Source: an uncultured Clostridia bacterium
Lineage (GTDB): Bacteria > Bacillota > Clostridia > Oscillospirales > Acutalibacteraceae
Direction of reading: 5' to 3'
Length of the DNA: 5,488 nucleotides
Assembly (NCBI GenBank): GCA_937884625.1
Contig: CALGCE010000068.1
Span: 1-5,488 of the forward strand
Positions within the stretch are counted from its first letter, which is position 1; each line of letters starts with the position of its first letter. This document shows, in pieces, positions 1 through 5,488 of the stretch. The notes under the pieces are model-generated. The model had not been told where the DNA came from, did not search any database, and worked only from the letters and a program-made list of their open reading frames with translations. Made by a program: the position numbers and the translations under genes.

Positions 1-2520
1 AAGAGCCTTCTTCTGATCAACGCAGGTATGGCTCCTCTTAAGCCTTATTTTACGGGTCTTGAGGTTCCGCCGAAGAAGCGTGTGACTACCTGTCAGAAGT
101 GTGTTCGTACCGGTGATATCGATAATGTCGGCAAGACCGCAAGACATCTTACCTTCTTTGAGATGCTTGGTAACTTCTCATTTGGTGATTACTTTAAGGA
201 AGAAGCAATCGACTTTACATGGGATTTCCTTACTAATGTTGTAGGTATTGATGAAAACCGTCTTTACCCATCAGTATTTGAAGAGGATGATGAGGCGTTT
301 GAAATCTGGAACAAGAAGATTGGTATTCCAGCAGAGAAGATTTCTCGTTTTGGTAGAGGAGATAACTTCTGGGAGCATGGTGAAGGTGCTTGTGGTCCTT
401 GTTCAGAAGTATATTATGACCGTGGTGAGAAATACGGATGTGGAAAGCCAGATTGTACAGTAGGCTGTGACTGTGACAGATATATGGAAATCTGGAACAA
501 CGTATTTTCACAGTTTAACAATATGGGTGACGGTACCTATACTGAACTTGAAAACAAAAATATTGATACGGGTATGGGTCTTGAACGTCTTGCCTGCGTT
601 ATTCAGGGCGTAGATAATATGTTCGAGGTGGATACCGTAAGAAAAATCCTTGATAAAGTCTGCGAAATTTCAGGTAAAGAGTACGGCGTTGATAAAAATG
701 TTGATATTTCAATCCGTGCCATAACCGACCACGCAAGAGCGTCTACCTTTATGATAAGCGACGGTATTATTCCGTCAAACGAGGGCAGGGGATATGTTCT
801 TCGCCGTCTTATAAGACGTGCATCAAGGCACGGCAGACTGATAGGTATTACACGTCCGTTCCTGCAAGAACTTATCTTGACGGTTATTGAAGAAAATAAA
901 GCAGGTTATCCCGAACTTGTAGAGAAAATGGAACTTATCAAAAAGGTCATCTCAAATGAGGAAGCAAGTTTTTCAAAAACCATCGACCAAGGACTTAACA
1001 TACTATCCGAACTTACTAAAAAAGGCGGAACGCTATCGGGTGCAGATGCATTTAAACTTTACGATACCTACGGTTTTCCGCTTGACCTTACAAAAGATAT
1101 ACTTAATGAAAAGGGTATGGACGTTGACGAGGACGGCTTTAACGAACTGATGAAGCAACAACGTGAAAAGGCAAGGTCTTCACGCAAGGCATCGGACAAA
1201 GAAAGTTGGAGCAGTGACGGTATTAGTTTTGATAATATAGATAAAACCGAATTTTGCGGTTATTTGCAAAACGAGTGCAGTGCAAAAATTCTTGATATTG
1301 TATCAGACGGAGAGCATATTAATTGTATAACTTCGCCGTCAAAAGCGGTAATCGTTTTGGATAAAACCGTATTTTACGGCGAAAGCGGAGGTCAGGTAGG
1401 CGATACGGGTATAATATCCGTAGACGGTGCTACCTTCGAGGTTAACGACACTAAAAAGACCGCAGGGGGTGTATTTACACACTTTGGCAGTTTGGTAAGC
1501 GGTAGTATTACGGTAGGCGACAGTGTTACCGCAAAGATTGACGTAGCACGTCGTGACGCCATAAGACGAAACCACACCGCCGCCCACCTTTTACAGGCAT
1601 CCTTACGCTCGGTACTCGGTACACACGTTGAGCAGGCAGGTCAACTTGTAAACGAAAAGGCAGTACGTTTTGACTTTACGCATTTTTCCGCACTTACCGA
1701 TGAGGAAATCGAAAAGGTAGAAAATTTAGTTAACGCTCAGATTTTAGGTGCTGTTACCGTAGAAAATGAAGAAATGCCAATCGAGCAGGCAAAAAAACTC
1801 GGTGCTATGGCACTGTTCGGCGAAAAGTACGGCGATAGGGTGCGTGTAGTCAAATCGGGCGACTTTTCGGTTGAGTTTTGCGGAGGTACACATGTAGACA
1901 ATACGGGTAAAATCGGGCTGTTCCGTATAATTTCCGAAACTGGTGTAGCCGCAGGGGTAAGGCGTATTGAGGCAGTAACGGGTTATAATGTTGTAGCACT
2001 CATAAATAAATATAAAAATAATGCAATACTGACTGCAAATGCACTTAAAAACGGCAATATTGACGATAATCCGAATAAAGCATTATCGGTTATGCAACAG
2101 ATAAAAGATTTAAGTAAAAAAATAGATATGCTTGAATCAAAAATCAACGCAGGAAAACTTAACGGTATTATGGCGAATGCTACTGATATAGACGGGATAA
2201 AGGTTATATCGGAGTTAATGGGTGCTATATCAGCCGACGAACTTCGTAAAATGACCGATACCGTAAAAGCCGAAAATCCGTCAAGTGTGTGCGTACTTGC
2301 GTCAGTAAATGGCGAAAAAGTAACTTTTTGTGCAGGTTGCGGAAAAGAGGCTTTAAGCAGAGGTGCAAATGCAGGTACTATTGTGCGTGAGGTTGCAAAA
2401 CTTACAGGCGGTAACGGTGGCGGAAAACCCGACAGTGCTATGGCAGGCGGTAAGGATGCTTCAAAAGTAAAAGAAGCACTTTCAAACGTTGTATCAATAG
2501 TTGAAAATCTTATAAAGTAG
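1..2520 (+). CDS. alaS: Alanyl-tRNA synthetase, 5'-truncated by window edge
   Basis: Cytosolic class II synthetase that charges tRNA-Ala with alanine and hydrolyses mischarged Ser/Gly-tRNA-Ala. The reading frame is open from base 1, and the first nine codons (KSLLLINAG) match the conserved AlaRS N-terminus. The ATG at 28 is therefore an internal Met; the true start lies upstream, with about 35-40 residues missing from the usual ~875. The 839 visible residues hold, in order: class II motif 2 (TARH...FFEMLGNFSFGDYF, about 136-198); a Cys-rich stretch (about 436-477) seen in clostridial AlaRS; motif 3 (GMGLERLA, 571-594); the editing domain with zinc ligands HTAAH (1573-1587) and CGGTH (1879-1893); and a Gly-rich C-Ala tail (GGNGGG, near 2409-2426). 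All key residues are present. Codon use changes sharply near 450-550 (see findings). The HIT gene follows after 12 bases, suggesting co-transcription. A T-box or promoter, if present, would lie outside the window. Confidence 0.97.
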   Translation, partial: KSLLLINAGMAPLKPYFTGLEVPPKKRVTTCQKCVRTGDIDNVGKTARHLTFFEMLGNFSFGDYFKEEAIDFTWDFLTNVVGIDENRLYPSVFEEDDEAFEIWNKKIGIPAEKISRFGRGDNFWEHGEGACGPCSEVYYDRGEKYGCGKPDCTVGCDCDRYMEIWNNVFSQFNNMGDGTYTELENKNIDTGMGLERLACVIQGVDNMFEVDTVRKILDKVCEISGKEYGVDKNVDISIRAITDHARASTFMISDGIIPSNEGRGYVLRRLIRRASRHGRLIGITRPFLQELILTVIEENKAGYPELVEKMELIKKVISNEEASFSKTIDQGLNILSELTKKGGTLSGADAFKLYDTYGFPLDLTKDILNEKGMDVDEDGFNELMKQQREKARSSRKASDKESWSSDGISFDNIDKTEFCGYLQNECSAKILDIVSDGEHINCITSPSKAVIVLDKTVFYGESGGQVGDTGIISVDGATFEVNDTKKTAGGVFTHFGSLVSGSITVGDSVTAKIDVARRDAIRRNHTAAHLLQASLRSVLGTHVEQAGQLVNEKAVRFDFTHFSALTDEEIEKVENLVNAQILGAVTVENEEMPIEQAKKLGAMALFGEKYGDRVRVVKSGDFSVEFCGGTHVDNTGKIGLFRIISETGVAAGVRRIEAVTGYNVVALINKYKNNAILTANALKNGNIDDNPNKALSVMQQIKDLSKKIDMLESKINAGKLNGIMANATDIDGIKVISELMGAISADELRKMTDTVKAENPSSVCVLASVNGEKVTFCAGCGKEALSRGANAGTIVREVAKLTGGNGGGKPDSAMAGGKDASKVKEALSNVVSIVENLIK

Positions 2521-2532
2521 GGAGAGCGGTAT

Positions 2533-2874
2533 ATGGACGACTGTTTATTTTGCAAAATAATTGCAGGTGAAATTCCAAGCAAAAAGGTATATGAGGACGA
2601 TTTTGTTTACGCATTCCTTGATATAGAGCCACAGGCTCCGTTCCACGCAGTAGTAGTGCCGAAAAAGCATATATCAAGTACGACCGAAATAAATAGTGAA
2701 AACAGTATTTACGTTGCAAAAATTTTTGAGGCAATAGCAAAAATTGCGGAGCGTGAAAATTTAGAAAACGGTTTTCGGGTTGTAAATAATTGCGGAAAAG
2801 ACGGCGGTCAGACCGTTGGACATCTGCATTTTCATCTTCTTGCACGCCGTTATTTACAGTGGCCTCCGGGTTGA
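2533..2874 (+). CDS. HIT-family (histidine triad) nucleotide-binding protein, Hint-like
   Basis: Small cytosolic histidine-triad protein of the Hint/PKCI branch. Characterised members hydrolyse adenosine phosphoramidates and aminoacyl-adenylates through a covalent AMP-histidine intermediate. The 113-residue length is normal for the branch. An N-terminal CxxC (Cys4, Cys7) followed by KIIAGEIPSKKVYEDD matches the zinc-type HIT start. The triad HLHFHLL lies at His97/His99/His101, with His99 the expected nucleophile, and the protein ends in the typical WPPG. The usual Gly-Gly-Arg after the triad reads Ala-Arg-Arg here. The start is set by GGGAG at 2520-2524, 8 bases upstream, whose first G is the last base of the alaS stop, so translational coupling is plausible. 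AlaRS makes alanyl-AMP, which Hint proteins can cleave in vitro; a functional link to alaS is inference only. The family call is secure; the physiological substrate is unknown. Confidence 0.95.
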   Translation: MDDCLFCKIIAGEIPSKKVYEDDFVYAFLDIEPQAPFHAVVVPKKHISSTTEINSENSIYVAKIFEAIAKIAERENLENGFRVVNNCGKDGGQTVGHLHFHLLARRYLQWPPG

Positions 2875-2901
2875 TTAATTAATTTTTAAGGAGAATATAT
2901 T

Positions 2902-3441
2902 ATGTCTGAGTATTATTCAATGAAAATTTTAGGGCTTGAAAGAAAACTTGAAAAGTTTCCCGTAAGTGATAAGGTTGATATAGCGGCATTTATAATTTTT
3001 GATGACGTTGAACTTACCATAAAGGGATGTGAGGAACTTTTAAAACGTGCACCCGAGTTTGATATTATCTTAACATCGGAGGCTAAAAGTATTCCGATTG
3101 CTTACGAGGCATCACGTCAGTCGGGCAAACCGTATGTAATTGCCCGTAAAGAACAGAAAGTATATATGCGTAATCCTATTGAGGCTGTTGTAAATTCTAT
3201 AACTACCCAACACGAACAGCATCTGTTTTTAGGTGAAACCGAAGTAAATAAATTAAAGGGCAAAAGGGTACTTATTATGGACGATGTTGTAAGTACCGGA
3301 AATACCCTAATGGCTATGAGAATATTACTTGAAAAAGCAGGTGCCGTTGAGGCTGCTACCTGCACGTTTTTGGTTGAGGGAGATGCAACCGAACGTACAG
3401 ATTTAATTTATCTTGATAAGTTGCCATTGTTTTTTAAATAA
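2902..3441 (+). CDS. Phosphoribosyltransferase, adenine/xanthine PRTase-like
   Basis: Type I phosphoribosyltransferase of 179 residues, close in length to bacterial Apt (~170) and Xpt (~190). Such enzymes join a purine base to PRPP, giving a nucleotide and pyrophosphate in salvage. The PRPP-binding motif is clear at residues 123-135 (VLIMDDVVSTGNT, with the acidic pair Asp127-Asp128 and the STGNT loop). Before it, ILTSEAKSIPIAYEAS...YVIARK (about 56-83) corresponds to the Apt/Xpt segment with the conserved Glu-Ala, ending in the Ala-Arg-Lys strand. A strong AAGGAG (2888-2893) sits 8 bases before the ATG. It lies 27 bases after the HIT gene and 28 before the E2-like gene, consistent with one operon. 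The base cannot be settled from sequence; adenine is the first guess from overall style, and a regulatory PRTase is possible, so no symbol is given. Confidence 0.88.
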   Translation: MSEYYSMKILGLERKLEKFPVSDKVDIAAFIIFDDVELTIKGCEELLKRAPEFDIILTSEAKSIPIAYEASRQSGKPYVIARKEQKVYMRNPIEAVVNSITTQHEQHLFLGETEVNKLKGKRVLIMDDVVSTGNTLMAMRILLEKAGAVEAATCTFLVEGDATERTDLIYLDKLPLFFK

Positions 3442-3469
3442 CGCTTAAAATTCAAGGGGGTTAATATTT

Positions 3470-4318
3470 ATGAGGGCAGACGGTACAAGACTTAAAAAAA
3501 CAGACCCTATGTATACGGTAGCCGCTTACGTTATGGATAAGCGTATGGATTCAATGAATATGATAACCATTGATATTCCTGTTGAGCCCATACATAACTA
3601 TATTAATGAAAAGCGAAAAGACGGTATAAGTTTAAGCCATATGTCGGTAGTTTTGTCTGCGTACATACGCACGGTTGCTGAATATCCTATGCTTAACAGA
3701 TTTATCGTCAATAAAAAGCCGTACGCAAGAAATGAATTGGCGGTAGGTATGGTTGTTTTAAAATCAGGTCAGGCGGATAACGGTACAATGTCAAAAATGT
3801 ATTTTGACGTGAAAAATACCGTATTTGATGTTAATAATATAATTAACGACTTTGTCGCCGAAAACCGTGATACACCCGATAATAACGGTACCGAAAAAAT
3901 GATTAAAATTCTTTTGAGTATACCGGGTATATTGCCCGTCGGTGTAGGTGTGTGCAAATTTTTGGATAAACACGGACTGTTACCGAAAAAAATAATTGAC
4001 GCTTCTCCTTTCCATAATAGTCTTGTTATTTCAAATTTGGCATCGATAAGAACAAATCACATTTACCATCATATATATGAGTTTGGTACGACGAGCGTTA
4101 TTATGACAATGGGTAATTCAAGAGAGGTGCCGAAACGTAAGAACGGCGAAATAGTGTTTGAAAAATGTATGCCACTTGGCGTTGTTATGGACGAACGTAT
4201 CTGTTCGGGAAGTTATTATGCAATTGCTTTTCGTCGTATGAAACAGTATCTTGCTAACCCCGAACTTTTAGAGCAACCGCCCAAAGTTATTAACCCGGAC
4301 CCCGACCTTAATAATTAA
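3470..4318 (+). CDS. Free-standing 2-oxo acid dehydrogenase E2 / CAT-fold acyltransferase-like protein, atypical active site
   Basis: 282 residues resembling only the C-terminal catalytic domain of E2 acyltransferases (chloramphenicol-acetyltransferase fold). No lipoyl or peripheral-subunit-binding domain is seen, and no E1/E3 genes are nearby. Evidence for the fold: an N-terminal DPMYTVAAYVMDKRMDS resembling the E2 'kk.a.rM..S' start; SLVISNLASI at about 184-193 matching the E2 'TFTISNLG' strand; and the C-terminal LGVVMDERICSGSYYAIAFR in place of the E2 motif DHRxxDG. Glu242 replaces the catalytic His and Ser246 the motif Asp; Gly247 is kept. About 40 extra residues, including a hydrophobic run at 145-165, lie before the ISNL strand. 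From memory, clostridial relatives carry DERxxDG, so the Glu may be a family trait; databases usually label them E2-like without a known function. The start is supported by AAGGGGG at 3454-3460. Classical acyl transfer looks unlikely; the true role is unknown. Confidence 0.8.
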   Translation: MRADGTRLKKTDPMYTVAAYVMDKRMDSMNMITIDIPVEPIHNYINEKRKDGISLSHMSVVLSAYIRTVAEYPMLNRFIVNKKPYARNELAVGMVVLKSGQADNGTMSKMYFDVKNTVFDVNNIINDFVAENRDTPDNNGTEKMIKILLSIPGILPVGVGVCKFLDKHGLLPKKIIDASPFHNSLVISNLASIRTNHIYHHIYEFGTTSVIMTMGNSREVPKRKNGEIVFEKCMPLGVVMDERICSGSYYAIAFRRMKQYLANPELLEQPPKVINPDPDLNN

Positions 4319-4331
4319 TTTTAAGTAGGTC

Positions 4332-4360
4332 TTGATTTTACCTAAATTTTGGTATACAAT
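4332..4360 (+). promoter_or_regulatory. Predicted sigma-A type promoter of fba
   Basis: A -35 box TTGATT (4332-4337, 4 of 6 to consensus) and a -10 box TACAAT (4355-4360, 5 of 6) are separated by exactly 17 bases. The predicted transcript start is near 4366-4367, giving a leader of about 31 bases that contains the GGAGG ribosome site at 4384-4388. The 79-base gap here is the only one upstream of fba long enough for a promoter, so fba is probably transcribed independently of the alaS group, though read-through is possible because no good terminator precedes it. Confidence 0.6.
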
Positions 4361-4371
4361 ATATTGGTAAA
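4337..4371. promoter_or_regulatory. Imperfect dyad and TTGGTA direct repeat over the fba -10 region, possible operator
   Basis: TTTACC (4337-4342) is the exact reverse complement of GGTAAA (4366-4371). Pairing inward about the centre at 4354 gives 12 complementary positions out of 17, including TTG/CAA at 4349-4351 and 4357-4359. TTGGTA also occurs twice in direct orientation (4349-4354 and 4364-4369, 15 bases apart). The symmetry spans the -10 box and predicted start, as a repressor site would. The region is very AT-rich, so chance symmetry is a real alternative. Confidence 0.25.
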
Positions 4372-4397
4372 TTTTTAACAAACGGAGGAATTTAAAA

Positions 4398-5261
4398 ATG
4401 TTGGTTTCTGCAAAAGAAATGCTGACAAAAGCAAAACAGGGAAAGTATGCCGTAGGTCAATTCAACATCAATAATCTTGAATGGACAAAGGCAATACTTC
4501 TTACTGCCGAAGAACTCAAATCACCTGTAATTTTAGGTGTTTCGGAGGGTGCAGGTAAGTATATGTGCGGTTTTAAGACCGTAACAAATATGGTAAAGGC
4601 TATGGTTGAGGAACTTAATATTACCGTTCCCGTAGCACTTCACTTGGACCACGGCAGTTACGAGGGTGCAAAGAAATGTATTGAAGCAGGATTTTCTTCA
4701 ATAATGTTTGACGGCTCTCACTATCCTATTGAGGAAAATATCGAAAAGACAAAAGAGTTGGTTGATACCTGTAATAAATTGGGACTCTCCCTTGAAGCCG
4801 AAGTCGGTGCTATCGGCGGAGAAGAAGACGGAGTTATCGGCGGCGGAGAAGTAGCAGACCCGAAAGAATGTAAAATGATTGCAGATTTGGGCGTTACAAT
4901 GCTTGCAGCAGGTATAGGCAATATACACGGTAAGTATCCTGAAAATTGGGCAGGACTGAGTTTTGACACCCTTGATGCTATTCAACAACTTACAGGTGAT
5001 ATGCCACTCGTTTTACACGGCGGTACGGGTATTCCTGCCGATATGATTAAAAAGGCAATATCACTTGGTGTTTCTAAAATTAATGTTAATACCGAGTGTC
5101 AGTTGAGTTTTGCGGCTGCTACGAGAAAGTATATCGAGGCAGGTAAAGACTTGCAGGGTAAAGGTTTTGACCCGAGAAAACTTTTGGCAGACGGCGTTGA
5201 GGCAATAAAGGCAACCGTTAAAGAAAAAATGGAACTTTTTGGTTCTGTCGGAAAAGCATAA
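4398..5261 (+). CDS. fba: Class II fructose-1,6-bisphosphate aldolase
   Basis: Zinc-dependent glycolytic and gluconeogenic aldolase that cleaves fructose-1,6-bisphosphate to dihydroxyacetone phosphate and glyceraldehyde-3-phosphate in the cytosol. At 287 residues it has the normal length for the short class II (Fba/GatY/KbaY) family. Visible active-site elements: HLDHG with catalytic Asp84 and zinc ligand His85; SxxFDGSHYP (about 101-110); Glu133-Ala-Glu135 near the metal site; zinc ligands His177 (GNIHGKYP) and His207 (LHGGTG); and the phosphate-binding KINVNTE (227-233). Nothing is missing. Tagatose-bisphosphate aldolase is the alternative, but GNIHGKYP and the absence of sugar-PTS or galactitol neighbours favour fba. 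GGAGG lies 9 bases before the ATG. It ends in a tandem stop TAATAA and is bounded by its own promoter and a terminator, so it looks monocistronic. It uses more AAG lysine codons than its upstream neighbours, as expected for a highly expressed gene. Confidence 0.96.
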   Translation: MLVSAKEMLTKAKQGKYAVGQFNINNLEWTKAILLTAEELKSPVILGVSEGAGKYMCGFKTVTNMVKAMVEELNITVPVALHLDHGSYEGAKKCIEAGFSSIMFDGSHYPIEENIEKTKELVDTCNKLGLSLEAEVGAIGGEEDGVIGGGEVADPKECKMIADLGVTMLAAGIGNIHGKYPENWAGLSFDTLDAIQQLTGDMPLVLHGGTGIPADMIKKAISLGVSKINVNTECQLSFAAATRKYIEAGKDLQGKGFDPRKLLADGVEAIKATVKEKMELFGSVGKA

Positions 5262-5271
5262 TAACACAAAT

Positions 5272-5315
5272 AAAAAATTTACGGGCTATCCGTTTGGATA
5301 GCCCGTAAATTTTTT
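5272..5315 (+). terminator. Strong intrinsic terminator after fba
   Basis: A perfect 20-bp inverted repeat (5272-5291 and 5296-5315) encloses the four-base loop GTTT. The GC-rich core ACGGGCTATCC / GGATAGCCCGT is followed on the + strand by six T (5310-5315); the matching six A at 5272-5277 would act as a U-tract for transcripts from the other strand, so it could work in both directions. It begins 10 bases after the fba stop and separates fba from the next gene. Confidence 0.95.
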
Positions 5316-5376
5316 GCCCACTTTATTTGAATAAAGAATTAACACAGGGAAAAATATAAAAAGGGAGGAAAGATAT
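5316..5376 (+). other. Leader region of the last gene, with a short palindrome
   Basis: This spacer between the terminator and the next start codon holds a perfect 7-base palindrome, CTTTATT-TG-AATAAAG (5321-5336), too tight to be a good hairpin but a possible dimer-binding site. A strong purine-rich ribosome site, AAGGGAGGAA, lies at 5361-5370. I see no confident promoter: TTGAAT (5327-5332) is a fair -35 box but has no properly spaced -10 box. Confidence 0.4.
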
Positions 5377-5488
5377 ATGAATAAAATAAAGGTTATACAG
5401 TACGGTTGCGGAAAAATGAGTAAATATATTTTGCGTTATCTGTACGAACACGGAGCGGAAGTAGTCGGTGCAATTGATACAGACCCCG
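5377..5488 (+). CDS. N-terminus of an NAD(P)-binding oxidoreductase, dihydrodipicolinate-reductase-like, 3'-truncated
   Basis: Only the first 37 codons are inside the window; the frame stays open to the right edge. [19 protein letters not shown]...[12 protein letters not shown] shows a Rossmann start: a beta strand (KIKVIQYG), the glycine turn GCGKM, a helix, and a second strand ending in the acidic VGAIDTD that usually contacts the adenosine ribose of the cofactor. This pattern is shared by dihydrodipicolinate reductase (DapB-like) proteins and 2,4-diaminopentanoate dehydrogenase, so the substrate cannot be named. The start is supported by GGAGG at 5364-5368, 8 bases upstream. Because it follows a strong terminator, it begins a separate transcription unit. 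Confidence 0.7.
   Translation, partial: MNKIKVIQYGCGKMSKYILRYLYEHGAEVVGAIDTDP

Noticed and set aside
28..30. ATG at 28 as the start of alaS
   Set aside because: The frame is open to base 1 and the upstream codons encode the conserved LLLINAG segment, so this Met is internal; no ribosome site precedes it.
436..480. Cys-rich stretch in AlaRS as an inserted zinc domain
   Set aside because: The CGKPDC...GCDCD segment is, as far as I recall, a regular feature of clostridial AlaRS catalytic domains, not a new insertion.
1983..2582. 199-codon open frame on the minus strand
   Set aside because: It lies antisense to the well-supported alaS C-terminus and the start of the HIT gene, has no domain-like motifs and no suitable ribosome site; it is a shadow of coding bias.
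2510..2845. 111-codon open frame on the minus strand over the HIT gene
   Set aside because: Fully antisense to the HIT gene, whose motifs are unambiguous; the translated product shows no recognisable family.
4326..4344. Hairpin TAGGT/ACCTA after the E2-like gene as a terminator
   Set aside because: Only five base pairs with a nine-base loop, followed by a broken A/T run; it also overlaps the predicted fba promoter. Too weak to call.
5355..5360. TATAAA as the -10 box for the last gene
   Set aside because: The transcript would start at about 5367, inside the ribosome-binding site, and the -35 match at 17 bases spacing (TAAAGA) is only 3 of 6.
1..5488. Mobile element, CRISPR array, tRNA/rRNA or defence locus
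   Set aside because: Read on both strands, I found no repeat arrays, terminal inverted repeats, transposase or nuclease motifs, or cloverleaf-like sequences; the window is filled with same-strand, mostly housekeeping genes.

Overview
The window looks like ordinary chromosomal DNA of a moderately AT-rich Bacillota (Firmicutes), most likely a gut-type Clostridia in the Ruminococcus/Eubacterium range. The signs are strong purine-rich Shine-Dalgarno sites (AAGGAG, GGAGG), TGA used as a normal stop, a clostridial-style Cys-rich insert in AlaRS, a class II aldolase, and close gene packing on one strand. The genus is an inference from protein style, not from a marker search.

Layout, all on the + strand: (1) alanyl-tRNA synthetase (alaS), open at the left edge and missing roughly its first 35-40 residues; (2) a 113-residue HIT-family nucleotide hydrolase/transferase, 12 bases after alaS, with its ribosome site touching the alaS stop; (3) a 179-residue phosphoribosyltransferase, 27 bases later; (4) a 282-residue free-standing protein resembling the catalytic domain of 2-oxo acid dehydrogenase E2 / chloramphenicol acetyltransferase, 28 bases later, with the catalytic histidine and motif aspartate replaced; (5) a 79-base gap carrying a good sigma-A type promoter; (6) class II fructose-bisphosphate aldolase (fba); (7) a strong intrinsic terminator with a perfect 20-bp stem; (8) the first 37 codons of an NAD(P)-binding oxidoreductase, cut by the right edge.

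Genes 1-4 are spaced like one transcript, fba looks like its own unit (promoter to terminator), and the last gene begins another. The grouping combines tRNA charging, purine-nucleotide handling (HIT and phosphoribosyltransferase) and an uncharacterised acyltransferase-fold protein. A metabolic link between them is only inferred from position.

I found no mobile element, CRISPR array, RNA gene or defence-type locus, and no convincing new system. The points most worth a second look are an abrupt codon-usage change inside alaS near 450-550 (recombination or assembly chimera), and the apparently inactivated acyltransferase motif plus a hydrophobic insert in the E2-like protein.
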